Of a stretch of 64,000 bases of DNA, positions 9,133 to 20,249 are shown piece after piece. Positions within the stretch are counted from its first letter, which is position 1. Each line of letters opens with the position of its first letter. Location of the stretch: positions 577,501 to 641,500 of the forward strand of contig JBBMNZ010000041.1 in the NCBI GenBank assembly GCA_037954325.1, given 5' to 3'. The notes under the pieces are model-generated. The model saw nothing but the letters and a program-made list of their open reading frames with translations, did not search any database and was not told the origin of the DNA. The DNA is from Fistularia commersonii (taxonomy: Eukaryota; Chordata; Actinopteri; Syngnathiformes; Fistulariidae). A program made the translations under genes and the position numbers.

Positions 9133-9239
9133 TATTTTATTTTGATGTAAATGGGCAAAGATACCAATAATATGAGAGCAAGTGGGGGCGTTGTCAACTG
9201 AGAAATATGCTCTCAATTATTTTCCGTGTTATTTCGAAG
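9133..9239 (+). other. Copia family 2 3' untranslated end, purine tract, LTR start
   Basis: As at 7515-7580: agtgggggcg then TGTCAACTGAG from 9192; the LTR breaks off at about 9239. Confidence 0.55.
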
Positions 9240-9728
9240 GGCCAGTCTCAGCTTCCGGTCAACAGGACCCCGCAGACCGGCCAAGGTGCACCTTCTTCGG
9301 ACACGGATCCCCGTGACGTCGGCGTGAAGCTCCGGGAGCACCAGACATGCACTTATGAATAAGCGGAGGAGTCAACTCCATAAGTCCTCCACTCAGGGCC
9401 TCGGTGTCACTGAATCGAGCAATTTGGTTTTTAATGTTTAAAAATCGGCTTAACATTGAGGTGGAAAACACAGCGGTATCGTTAAAATACAGTAACAGGG
9501 TGATAACATCCATGTAAGAAGTGGAGGGGGATTTATTGCACTCACGGCCCCACTCGTTTATTCCTCTCATACGCAGCGGCCAGATCACCTGCTGGAGCTC
9601 CAAGCGCTGTGCACAGTCGGATGCCGCCATCTAGCGGACATAAAATGTAACGAAGCGGAGGGAGAAAGCCATCCGGTGATCCCCAAGTAGCGGCGACGAA
9701 CGAGTTTAGAGCCGTGGAGAAGATTTGC
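9240..9728. repeat. Core repeat plus companion repeat, unit 2
   Basis: Near-identical to 7581-8094 but without the CTT tract; it runs directly into a copia fragment at about 9729. Contains a CTCF-like motif at 9623-9637. Confidence 0.65.
9623..9637 (-). promoter_or_regulatory. CTCF-like motif, copy 2
   Basis: Same 15-mer as at 7965-7979. Confidence 0.4.
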
Positions 9729-9739
9729 TTTGGGTAGAT

Positions 9740-9757
9740 GATTTAATTATTGCAGCA
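9740..9757 (+). repeat. Target site duplication of the LINE, left
   Basis: gatttaattattgcagca, 18 bp, repeated at 11801-11818 with one mismatch (T to G). In the second segmental copy (31406-31423, 33467-33484) both sides are identical. The target is copia coding sequence. Confidence 0.85.
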
Positions 9758-11773
9758 GAGTGTTGCATGGTTTTCAGGGAGGAGTTGAGAAAGGGTCTGG
9801 GTGGTCAGGGAGAGCTTCCAGATGATTGGACAACAACAGCTAGTGTGATCAGGGAGACAGGTAGAAGAGTACTTGGTGTGTCATCTGGAAGGAAAGTAGA
9901 TAAGGAGACTTGGTGGTGGAATGAGGAAGTGCAGGAGTGTATACAGAGAAAATGGTTAGCGAAGAAGAAGTGGGATACTGAGAGGACTGAAGAGAACAGA
10001 CAGGAGTTCAGGGAGATGCGGCGAAAGGTAAAGATAGAGGTAGCAAAGGCAAAACAAAGGGCTTATGATGACTTGTATGCTCGGTTGGATAGTAAGGAGG
10101 CTGAAAATGATCTATACAAGTTGGCGAAACAGAGAGATAAAGATGGAAAGGATGTACAGCAGGTCCGGGTGATAAAGGACAGAGAGGGAAATGTATTGAC
10201 AGATGCTAGAAGAGTGACAGGAAGATGGAAAGAGTACTTTGAAGAGCTGATGAATGTGGAAAATGAAAGAGAGGCAAGGGTAGAAGAGGTGATTATTGTA
10301 GACCACAAAGTAGCAAAAATGAGTAAAAGTGAAGTGAGGAAGGCATTGAAGAGGATGAAGAGTGGAAAAGCAGTTGGTCCTGATGATATACCTGTGGAGG
10401 TGTGGAAGTGTCTAGGAGAGGCAGCGGTAGATTTTCTGACTAGATTATTCAACAGGATCTTAGAGAGTGAGAAGATGCCTGAAGAATGGAGACAAAGTGT
10501 GATGGTGCCTATTTTTAAGAATAAAGGGGATGTGCAGAATTGTGGCAACTACAGAGGGATACAGTTGATGAGCCATACAATGAAGTTATGGGAAAGAGTA
10601 GTGGAAACTAGACTGAGAGCAGAAGTCAGCATTTGTGAACAGCAGTATGGCTTCATGCCTAGGAAGAGTACTACAGATGCAGTATTTGCGTTGAGAATGC
10701 TAATAGAAAAGTACAGAGAAGGCCAGAGGGAGCTGCATTGCGTTTTCGTAGACCTAGAAAAAGCATATGACAGGGTGCCAAGAGAGGAGCTCTGGTATTG
10801 TATGAGGAAGTCTGGAGTGGCAGAGAAGTATGTTAGACTGGTGCAGGACATGTATGCCAGCTGTGAGACACTGGTACGGTGTGCTGTAGGGGTAACCGAG
10901 AAGTTCAAGGTGGAGGTGGGACTCCATCAGGGATCAGCTCTGAGCCCCTTCTTGTTCGCAATGGTGATGGGTAGGCTGACAGATGAGGTTAGACAGGAAT
11001 CCCCATGGACCATGATGTTTGCGGATGACATTGTGATCTGTAGTGAGAGCAGACAACAGGTAGAGGAAAATCTAGAGAGGTGGAGGTATGCTCTGGAAAG
11101 GAGAGGAATGAAAGTTAGTCACAGCAAGACAGAATATATGTGTGTGAACGAGAGGAACTCGGGTGGAGCGGTGAGGCTACAGGGAGTGGAGATCAAGAAG
11201 CTGGAGGATTTCAGGTACTTAGGGTCAACAGTCCAGAGCAACGGAGAGTGCGTAAAAGAGGTGAAGAGACGGGTCCAAGCAGGTTGGAATGGCTGGAGAA
11301 AAGTGTCAGGGGTACTATGTGATAGAAGACTATCGGCCAGAATAAAAGGAAAGGTGTACAAGACAGTGGTGAGACCAGCGATGATGTTTGGACTAGAAAC
11401 TGTTCCAATGACCAAAAGACAGCAGACAGAACTAGAGGTTGCAGAGATGAAGATGTTGAGGTTCTCTTTGGGAGTGACCAGGATGGATAGGATCAGGAAT
11501 GAGTCTATCAGAGGGACGGCACATGTTTGATGTTTTGGAGAGAAGGTCAGAGAAGCCAGACTGAGATGGTTCGGCCATGTACAGAGAAGAGATAGTGAAT
11601 ATATTGGTAGACGGATGCTGGAAATGGAGCTGCCAGGCAATAGGTCTCGAGGAAGACCAAAGAGAAGATTTATGGACGTAGTGAGAGAGGATATGAAGGT
11701 AGCTGGTGTGAGAGAGGAAGATACAGAGAATAGGGTTAGATGGAGAAGGTTGACTCGCTGTGGCGACCCCTGA
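9758..11773 (+). pseudogene. RTE LINE reverse transcriptase, one internal stop
   Basis: The frame is entered from copia sequence (MLWVDDLIIAA, from 9725), so the ORF is an accidental fusion. Numbering from 9725: endonuclease-RT linker to about 190; RT start GKAVGPDDIP at 214; NYRGIQL 275; motif A FVDLEKAYDRV with D343; motif B HQGSALSPFLF 401; motif C MFADDIV with D434 and D435. TGA at 11528-11530 follows GTAHV; the fragment at 27621-28056 has an Arg-compatible codon there, so this is probably a CGA to TGA CpG change. Beyond it the same frame runs 80 more codons (LRWFGHVQRR ... RLTRCGDP) to TGA 11771-11773. The endonuclease is absent, so the copy cannot mobilise itself. Confidence 0.87.
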
Positions 11774-11800
11774 CGGGAAAAGCCGAAAGAAGAAGAAGAA
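9758..11800 (+). mobile_element. RTE-type LINE, 5'-truncated, nested in copia
   Basis: 2.04 kb flanked by an 18-bp target duplication and ending in a GAA tail (gccgaaagaagaagaagaag). The reverse transcriptase has the FADD motif and there is no second frame. The clade call, RTE (Expander-like, common in fish), comes from recognition of the protein, not a tree. Confidence 0.85.
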
Positions 11801-11818
11801 GATTGAATTATTGCAGCA
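11801..11818 (+). repeat. Target site duplication of the LINE, right
   Basis: gattgaattattgcagca; one mismatch to 9740-9757. The change turns a copia Leu codon into TGA. Confidence 0.85.
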
Positions 11819-12754
11819 AGCAGCAATGATGCACTCAGCACATTTAAACAGAACATGAAATTCAAGTTCAACATGAAAGACCTGGGGAAACTATCATATT
11901 TTTTGGGCATACAATTTGAACAAAAGGGGGATGAAATCAAAATGAACCAGACAAAGTACATCCTAAAAATGCTAGAGAGAGTTGGAATGTCAGAATGTAA
12001 AGCAAGATCTACTCCAAGTGAGCAAAAATTAGAGGGCATCCCTGTAGCTGATGAAAATGAGCAAAGTGAACCTGTCGACCCCAAAGAATATCGTGAGATT
12101 GTAGGCAGTCTTATTTATGCCATGACTTGCACCAGACCTGATATCAGCTGGATAGTGAGCAAACTATCACAGAATCTGGCAATGCCAAAAGTAGAAAACT
12201 TAGTAGCTGCAAAACATGTTCTGAGGTATTTGAAGGGGACAGCTGATTATGAACTAAGTTTCAAGAAAAATAAGGAGGATTTGAACCTGATAGCTTACAG
12301 TGATTCAGACTGGGCATCATCTGTAGAAGACAGACGTAGCACTACAGGCTACTGTTTCAGTTTAACAAAACAAGGCCCAGCCATTGCATGGAAGTCAAGG
12401 AAACAGCCCACAGTGGCCCTGTCAACATGTGAGGCTGAATACATTGGCCTAGCCACCACCGCACAAGAAAACATGTACCTGTCTCAACTGTTAAACGGTA
12501 TGGACAACAAAATGTACAGTTGCACAACAATCTACGGAGACAATCAGGGGGCCATCGCACTGAGTAAGAATCCTGTAAACAGACAAAGGTCAAAACACAT
12601 TGATGTAAAATATCATTTCATTCGTGAAGCACTCAGTGAGGGTAAAATAAATCTTATCTATTGTCCATCAGAGGACATGTTGGCAGACATCTTGACAAAA
12701 CCCATGACAAAGGTAAAAATAGAAAAATTCAAAAAGTGGTTCTTTGGAAATTAA
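11819..12754 (+). pseudogene. Copia family 1 pol, C-terminal part (RT end and RNase H)
   Basis: The frame picks up at AASSNDALS, has an ATG at 11855 by chance, and runs through the RT connection (YFLGIQFEQ), RNase H (SDSDWASS, STCEAEYIGLA, YGDNQGAI) and the full C-terminus to TAA 12752-12754 (KKWFFGN). RT catalytic motifs are separated from it by the LINE. Useful as a reference for the C-terminus missing in copy A. Confidence 0.88.
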
Positions 12755-12790
12755 AATGTCCAAAGTTTTTTTTTTTTGGATGTTGAGATC

Positions 12791-12799
12791 AAGAGGGGG
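12791..12799 (+). other. Polypurine tract
   Basis: aagaggggg directly before the LTR start at 12800. Confidence 0.85.
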
Positions 12800-13155
12800 T
12801 GTTGAGATAGGTGATCTCATTAGTTTTATTTGAGTTTACATTCTAGTATACATATGTTTTATTTGTATCTACTCTCAGGAAATGTATGGCACTTTATGAC
12901 AAGGTTTGGGACTTGTTTTAGTTTTTCGCGACTGTTCAGCTAACTTGACGTTAACTTCTACGTCAGTGTTCTTTTTTTGGTATAGCGGTGCTGGCGGGAA
13001 TTTTTCCCTCACTCTGTACTGTACATGTCCCATGGCTAACCGATGTTGATTCCCGGAGCTGTGAAGAAGAAAATAAAAGACGATTCAAACAAGGCAAACT
13101 TGTGAATTCCTTCCGAAACATGGAAAACGAAGAAGCTGCAAACTGAAACGCAACA
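12800..13155 (+). repeat. 3' LTR of plus-strand copia fragment
   Basis: 356 bp, TGTTGAG...GCAACA. Contains AATAAA at 13072-13077. At three variable sites it matches the LTR at 5448-5803, except that it has TGA where that LTR has TTA (13142-13146 region). Confidence 0.92.
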
Positions 13156-13556
13156 AGGACATTCGTTCTGTATGTAATCAGAAGTTAATAGTGTTAACGG
13201 TTTGTGAGAAATTTACAATGCTAGACAAAAAAAGAAATTAAAAGGAAATAATTAAATCAATAGATAGACAAATAAAAAATTAAAACGAAAAAAGATTGCA
13301 AGGGGAATACAACATATAATTAAGTTGGCGATTCACAAGGAATCTCAGACATCAAACTGTATATTTTTTGTTGTTTATATATAAACATATACAAAACAAA
13401 CATATGTTGTTTGTTGTTGTTTATTTTTGGGATATATTGAGGAATATTTGTTGGAAAGGAGTCACAATCGCTTTTTGATAATGTCGAAGTGTATAGGTGG
13501 CTATAGAATTTAAAGATTTCTGTGGAAATTATAGCTTCATCTGTAATTTCCTTGTT
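13156..13556 (-). mobile_element. Internally deleted L1 remnant
   Basis: 13156-13370 is L1 3' untranslated sequence, and 13400-13556 encodes on the minus strand an ORF2 stretch (KEITDEAIISTEIFKFYSHL) typical of the segment between endonuclease and RT in L1-type LINEs. The RT and zinc region between them is deleted. Together with 5804-5935 (inverted) it completes the L1 seen intact at 16851-17377. Confidence 0.6.
13403..13556 (-). pseudogene. L1 ORF2 fragment, endonuclease-RT linker
   Basis: About 50 codons open on the minus strand, beginning near 13556 with NKEITDEAI and including KFYSHLYTS and SDCDSFPTNI. The pattern of an FY..LY motif ahead of the RT is known from L1/Tx1 ORF2. Also at 17224-17377 and 35069-35222. 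Weak on its own; supported by the flanking L1 sequence. Confidence 0.5.
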
Positions 13557-14192
13557 GTTAAGACGGGCTTCCGCTTTGCTCCGCTCCTCCGCTCCTCCGC
13601 TCTTCCGCTCGGGCCCTGGAACTCCCGATCTGCGGGACTTCGGTGAATTCCGGGCCAGTCTTCTGCTCTTCTGCTCTCCTCCGCTTCTTCGCTCCCCCGC
13701 TTTGGACCCTGGAACTCCCGAACTGGGCCGGGCTTCTGCCCTCCGCCTCTCCTCTGCTCATCCGCTCCAGGCCCTGGCACTCCTTGTCATCCAGTCATTC
13801 GCATGTGCGTGCCCGGAGGTCCGGGAGCTCCACTCAAACGTCCGGGGGATAAGGGTAAGGGGTCCTGCTCCCCCCCCCCTCGCCGCCTCTGAGAAGAGAA
13901 ACATCTCCTCCGCTCCTCCGCTCCTCCGCTTCTCAGCTCCTCAGCTCCTCCGCTGCGGAACCAGGTACTACCGATCCGCCAGACTGAGGTGAATTGCGGA
14001 CAGGGCTTTTGCTGTCCTCCGCTCCTCCGCTTTGGGCCCTGGAACTCCCGAACCGCTGGACATAAGCGAATCAAGGCCGGGCATCTGCCCTCCTCCGCTC
14101 CTCAGCTCATCCGCTCGAGGCCCTGGTACTCCCAGTCCGCGGGAACCCCCCCATCCCCACCCACCCACCAAAACAAACTCTCACACACACAT

Positions 14193-14242
<50 letters not shown>

Positions 14243-14735
14243 ACACCCATACACACACACACACACACACACACACCTGAACTCGTCATAGCTGTGCTAA
14301 TAGCATTGGCCGAAACGTATCCACAACAAAACAAACATTAGCTCATCCACTCATTCACATATGTGTGTGCCCAGAGGTACGGGAGCTCCAGTCATACGTC
14401 CGGGTGATCTATGTCCGGAGAAGGCTCACATTGGCCGGTCTAAGGGGTCCTGCTGCCCCCAAGCTTCCCCGCCTTTGAGAAGAGAAACATAACTCCGCTC
14501 CTCCGCTTCTCAACTCCTCTGCTCCTCCGCTATGGGCCCTGGTACTCCCGATCCTCCGAACTCAGGCGAATAGCGTGACGTGCTTCTGCTCTCCTATAAG
14601 CCCCTACACACTTCAAACACGGCTGTTATCACCCTGTTACTGCATTACAATGACACCCATTTGCTTTTGATCTCAGTGTCTGCCACCGTAAGGAAAAAGC
14701 GGGGGGACGGGGGGGGGGGGACGGGACGACATAAG
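13557..14735. repeat. GC-rich minisatellite and composite satellite
   Basis: 13557-14177 is CTCCGCTCCTCCG-rich sequence with a diverged core (gcatgtgcgtgcccggaggt). 14178-14277 is a (CA)n tract. 14278-14587 is a satellite unit. 14588-14735 is a diverged piece of the companion repeat (cggctgttatcaccctgtta) ending in a G tract. No coding signal. Confidence 0.7.
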
Positions 14736-14938
14736 GGCATTCGTTCTGTATGTAATCAGAAGTTAATAGTGTTAACGGTTTGCGAGAAATTTTTAATGCT
14801 AGACAAAAACAGAAAATTAAAAGGAAATAATTAAATAAATAGATAGAAAAATAAAATTAAAAACTAAAAAAAAATTGTAAGGGGAATATAACATGTAATT
14901 AAGTTGGCCGTTCACAAGGAATCTCAGACATCAAACTG
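14736..14938 (-). mobile_element. L1 3' untranslated fragment
   Basis: gcattcgttctgtatgtaat to cagacatcaaactg, a second, diverged L1 3' region directly beside the tail of the next L1. Repeated at 36421-36632, 50540-50745 and 59391-59603. Confidence 0.65.
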
Positions 14939-15316
14939 TTTTTAATTGAACATAAATAGTACACACAAATATACAAATGTACAAATAAACATGGCAAGGT
15001 AGAACTGAATGTCAATGAAACAACCAGGGATGAGGAAGCAACGGACATAAGGACATTTGTTCTGTATGTAATCAGAAGTTAATAGTGTTAACGGTTTGTG
15101 AGAAATTTACAGTGCTAGACAAAAAAAGAAATTAAAAGGAAATAATTAAATCAATAGATAGACAAATAAAAAATTAAAACGAAAAAAAAATTGCAAGGGG
15201 AATATAACATGTAATTAAGTTGTTTTTCTTTTTTTTCCAAAAAAAGGAATCTCAGACATGGGTAACTGTATATTTTTTAGTTTTTGGATTTTTCCATAAG
15301 TTTTACGGATTTTTTT

Positions 15317-15619
15317 TTATAATTCAAAATCGTTTATGAAGAAATTAAAATTTGGGGAGCATTTTTGCATTCTGTTTTTGTGAATGAAGAACTTGGCCAG
15401 GCCTAAAAGAACATTGACACAGAGTTCATCTGTTATGTTGCTTATAAGTAAACCAAATGTGATATCATCTTTTGAGAGGGAAACTGGTGACGATGGAATG
15501 AGAATGAGAAAAAATATATGGTCAGTGGTTTCAATGTTGTCTTCACAAAATGTACAAATATTATCTTCAAAAGTAAAGCGTACCCGCAATAATTCCTTAG
15601 ATGGGTAGATGTCATTCAT
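15317..15619 (-). pseudogene. L1 ORF2 C-terminus, zinc-binding part
   Basis: 100 residues from MNDIYPSKELLRVRF. CTFCEDNIETTDHIFF matches the Cys/His zinc region (zf-RVT) at the end of L1-type ORF2 proteins. Upstream in this frame are TAA and TGA within about 60 bases, and the preceding ORF2 part is in another frame, so the copy is dead. Repeated almost unchanged at 37011, 51126 and 59986. Confidence 0.75.
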
Positions 15620-15713
15620 AATTTAGAAGTGGGTCTCTTCTTGCCTTGGGGGGTATGGGTAGAGTCAGACACATAGTTTGCAGCGTGGCAGTCGATTCCT
15701 TATCAAATTTATT

Positions 15714-16199
15714 TCAAATATTATTTTTGTTTTGACGTCCAGGGAACAAGTTTCCTGTGAAACATGTCCTAATAAAGGAGTTGCTGCACTTTCTGTCCAG
15801 AATTGAGATTCCCTGGAGTGATAGTCGGGGTAACTGTGGTTGTACGGTTTGGTGCGTCATTATATTTTTGGTCAGGAATACAAATTGTCGAGGCAGTGCG
15901 TTTCGTAACTTTATCAACTCTAATATGGGAGGCCTAAATCTGTGTGTAGTACAGAACTGTTCATAGTCTAGACGACTGCCATTGTCATCCATCAAGTCAA
16001 TTATTGACCATATACCTTTCTCAAAGCATTCCTTGTAAAACAGAGGTATGTTGCCACGCAGTACATATCTATTGTTCCAAATTATTGTACTGTGTGTTGA
16101 GAAATTGTGTACATATATCATTTTCCAGTATAATAGTATTTGTTTATGGAACTCTGAAAATTGGACAGGAATCTTGTTGATATCCAAGTCAGAGATAAG
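15714..16199 (-). pseudogene. L1 ORF2 fragment downstream of RT, copy 1
   Basis: About 160 residues (LISDLDINKIPVQFSEFHKQ to GNLFPG), matching the segment after RT in the longer copies. The open frame runs on into the CA tract as Cys-Val repeats, which is an artefact. Confidence 0.7.
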
Positions 16200-16850
<651 letters not shown>

Positions 16851-17377
16851 TTTTTTTTTTTTTAATTGAACATAAATAGTACACACAACTATACAAATGT
16901 ACAAATAAACATGGCAAGGTAGAACTGAATGTCAATGAAACAACCAGGCATGAGGAAGCAAAGGACATAGGGACATTCGTTCTGTATGTAATCAGAAGTT
17001 AATAGTGTTAACGGTTTGTGAGAAATTTACAATGCTAGACAAAAAAAGAAATATAAATTAAATAATTAAATCAATAGATAGACTAATAAAAAATTAAAAC
17101 GAAAAAAAGATTGCAAGGGGAGTACAACATGTAATTAAGTTGGCGACTCACAAGGAATCTCAGATATCAAACTGTATATTTTTTGTTGTTTATATATAAA
17201 CATATACAAAACAAACATATATTGTTTGTTGTTGTTTATTTTTGGGATATATTGAGGAATATTTGTTGGAAAGGAGTCACAATCGCTTTTTGACAATGTC
17301 GAAGTGTATAGGTGGCTATAGAATTTAAAGATTTCTGTGGAAATTATAGCCTCATCTGTAATTTCCTTGTTGTTAAG
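16851..17377 (-). mobile_element. Uninterrupted L1 remnant, copia-empty site
   Basis: L1 tail (16851-16969), 3' untranslated region and the ORF2 linker piece (17224-17377) in one stretch. The 5-mer at 16970-16974 (gggac) is where the related locus carries the copia junctions (gtcct 5804, aggac 13156). The tail side shares private variants with 5804-5935 (aggcatgag, gcaaagg). Confidence 0.65.
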
Positions 17378-17663
17378 ACGGGCTTCCGCTTTGCTCCGCT
17401 CCTCCGCTCCTCCGCTCCTCCGCTCCTCCGCTGCGGAACCAGGTACTACCGATCCGCCGGACTCAGGTGAATTGCGGACAGGGCTTTTGCTGTCCTCCGC
17501 TTCTCCGCTTTTGGCCCTGGAACTCCCGAACCGCTGGACATAAGTGAATCACGGTCCGGGCTTCTGCCCTCCTCCGCTCCTCACCTCATCCGCTCCAGGC
17601 CCTGGTACTCCCTGTCCGCGGGAACCCCCCCCCACCAAAACAAACTCTCACACACAGATAAAC

Positions 17664-17726
<63 letters not shown>

Positions 17727-18101
17727 AACACACACACAAACACACACACACACACACACACACCTGAACTCATCATAGCTGTGCTAATAGCATTGGCCAA
17801 AACGTATCCACAACAAAACAAACATTAGCTCATCCACTCATTCACATATGTGTGTGCCTAGAGGTACGGGAGCTCCAGTCATACGTCCGGGTGATCTATG
17901 TCCGGAGAAGGCTCACATTGGCCGGTCTAAGGGGTTCTTCTGCCCCCAAGCTTCCCCGCCTCTGAGAGGAGAAAAATTGCCTCCGCTCCTCCGCTTTTCA
18001 GCTCCACCGCTCCTCCTCTATGGGCCCTGGTACTCCCCCCCCACCTAAACAAACTCTCACACATACACACACAAACACACTCACACACACACAAAAACAC
18101 A

Positions 18102-18146
<45 letters not shown>

Positions 18147-18552
18147 ACACACCTTAACTCATCATAGCTGTGCTAATAGCATTAGCCGAAACGCATCCAC
18201 AACCAAACAAACATTAGCTCATCCACTCATTCACATGTGTGTGCCCAATGGTCCGAGAGCTCCAATCATACGTCCGGGGGATCTTTGTCCGGAGTATGCT
18301 CACATTAGCCAGTCTAAGGGGTTCTTCTGCCCCCAAACTTCCCCGCCTCTGAGAGGAGAAACATTACCTCCGCTCCTCCGCTTCTCAGCTCCATCGCTCC
18401 TCCGCTTTGGGCCCTGGAATTCCCGAACCGCTGGACATAAGCGAATCACGGGCCGGGCTTCTGCCCTCCTCCGCTCCTCAGCTTATCGTTCGAGGCCCCG
18501 GTACTCCCTGTCCGCAACCCCCCCCCCCACCTAAACAAATTCACACTCACAC

Positions 18553-18590
<38 letters not shown>

Positions 18591-18646
18591 CTTAACTCAT
18601 CATAGCTGTGCTAATAGCATTAGCCGAAACGCATCCACAACCAAAC
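17378..18646. repeat. Composite satellite, block 2
   Basis: GC-rich minisatellite (17378-17640), then CA tract 17648-17763, satellite unit, CA 18057-18152, second unit, CA 18541-18590, and a partial unit ending ...ccaaac at 18646. From about 17676 it repeats 1-962 almost base for base and stops at the same base where copia sequence begins. Confidence 0.85.
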
Positions 18647-20204
18647 CAAATACTGCCCCTGAATAATCATCTGTGAATGAAATGACATACTTATGCCCTT
18701 CTTGACCAGCTGGTTCAATCGGGCCTGATAAGTCAGTGTGTACCATTTTTAGGGGTGCATCAGCTTTTGCATCAGCTTGCCTGTTTCTGCTATTTGTGAA
18801 TTTTCCCTCCGTGCATACGTTACAGTCTACGTTACAGTCTACCTTGGTCTGACCTGTAATCTTCATACCCTCTACTAAGTTTGGTAATTTTAATACATCT
18901 TTTACATTGCAGTGTCCCATAATCTCATGCCATGTTTTGACATCACAAGTTAAGTTTACTCTATCTCTGGACATCATGTCATTTACTGTATCATCATAAA
19001 GTTGTTGATAATTTACCGTTCTTATGTAGTAGAGTCTGTCACATTCCTCAATGCTGAAAATTTTTCCTTCTTTGGTTATGAGTCTGTTCTCTCCTTCTTT
19101 GAATATCACGCTGGCTCCATCAGCTGTGGCTGCCTTCACCGATATGAAGTCCTGAGGATATGATGGGATGAATAAGGCTCCCCTTAAGGTTACCAGGACA
19201 GGTTTTCCTTCAATGTCCTGGAGTAACACTTCTGCATCACCTCTTTTTAGTGCCACTTTGTTTCTTCTGGTCCCGTCTGCTAGCTCCATGTAATGTTTGT
19301 TTGGGTTGAAAAACTCATCAAATCTTATGAATTTGTCTTCTTGTGTTATGATGTGTGATGTAGCGCCACAGTCTACCATCAGTCCATTTTTTCTGATATT
19401 TTCCGGAGGGACTTTTTGACTGACCTTGAATACAAAAGTTTGCTTATCTTCCTTATCTTTGTCTTGGATGTCTGTGTTTTGTTTGACCGAGTCTTCTTTG
19501 GGCTTGGATTTTCTTCTGCATGTCTCATCGGTGTGGGTTGTGCTTCTGTGATAGCTGCACCATTTTGGCCCTGATTTTTGGTGACAAGCTTTTGCCATAT
19601 GGCCACGGTTTCCACATCCATAGCAGATCACCGTTGACATGTCCACTTTCATTACATTGTCTGATTTGGTTTTGCTGTCAAACTTTTCAGTCTCTTCATA
19701 ACTTCTTAGTTTACTCTTGAACTGAATAAACGTCATTTCTTCACTGCTCTGAGTTACGTGAATGACGAAGGGCTTGTACGGTTCTGGAAGCCCTTTCATA
19801 ACCATAGCGATCATCAGCTCATCACTTATCACCTGTTTTGTGTTTCTCAGAGCGGCGACTGCCTTTTCTGCTCTGATCATGTAATCTGTTATTGTTTCGT
19901 CGGGTTCCTTCTTGAGTGAGCATAGTTCGCTGTACAGCGAAATAATTCTGGGCTTACCCTGGCTGGCGTAATGATCCCGTAATATTTTCAAAGCTTTTCG
20001 ACCGTCATCTGCGGCTTCCCTCATTACCAATGATAGACTTTTATCATCGAGGAACTGGATAAGCTCAGCGTAGCATTCTGCATTTTTATCTGGGTCGGGC
20101 TCAACAGTTGAAAGTATTGTCTCTTTCGAACCTTCGAGTCGCATGTGTCCCAGAAACTTTACTTCCCAAAGCTCGTAGTTGTTTTCGTCTCCATCGAAAA
20201 CCAA
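18647..20204 (-). pseudogene. Copia C gag, protease and partial integrase
   Basis: Open from codon TTG at 20202-20204 (equivalent to Leu72 of copy A), because TGA in the LTR closes the frame upstream. It contains the Gag core, CCHC (CYGCGNRGHMAKAC), protease DCGATSH, the integrase zinc site and the first integrase Asp (VHTDLSGP). It breaks after FTDDYSGAVF; the last 15 residues of the open frame come from satellite. No integrase catalytic triad, no RT. Confidence 0.87.
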
Positions 20205-20235
20205 ACGTTGCCATCTTCCTCCTTTTGTTCGTTGC

Positions 20236-20249
20236 CTGGGCCCATAACC
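20236..20249 (-). other. Primer binding site of copia C
   Basis: Same 14-mer as at 5434-5447, directly next to the LTR at 20250. Confidence 0.85.

Larger units (their letters stand above)
9729..13155 (+). mobile_element. Copia family 1, 5'-truncated 3' part with nested LINE
   Basis: Copia pol sequence starts at about 9729 (WVDDLIIAA), is interrupted by the LINE at 9758-11800, resumes at 11819, and continues through RNase H, purine tract and 3' LTR to 13155. It lies inverted relative to copia A. The base after the LTR begins aggac (13156-13160), the reverse complement of gtcct at the outer edge of copia A. Confidence 0.88.
14939..16199 (-). mobile_element. L1-type LINE, 5'-truncated, copy 1
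   Basis: 3' tail (T tract, ttgaacataaatag) at 14939, a 3' untranslated region of about 370 bases, then broken ORF2 C-terminal sequence. It ends at 16199 directly in a 196-bp CA tract; other copies reach about 700 bases further. Confidence 0.8.

Noticed and set aside
10063..10908. Minus-strand open frames opposite the LINE, and the 321-residue frame at 11119-12084.
   Set aside because: Shadow frames of the LINE and copia coding strands with Ser/Leu-rich composition and no domain.
9725..11530. A copia-LINE fusion protein of 601 residues.
   Set aside because: The first 11 residues come from copia sequence at the insertion target, and the frame match is accidental.
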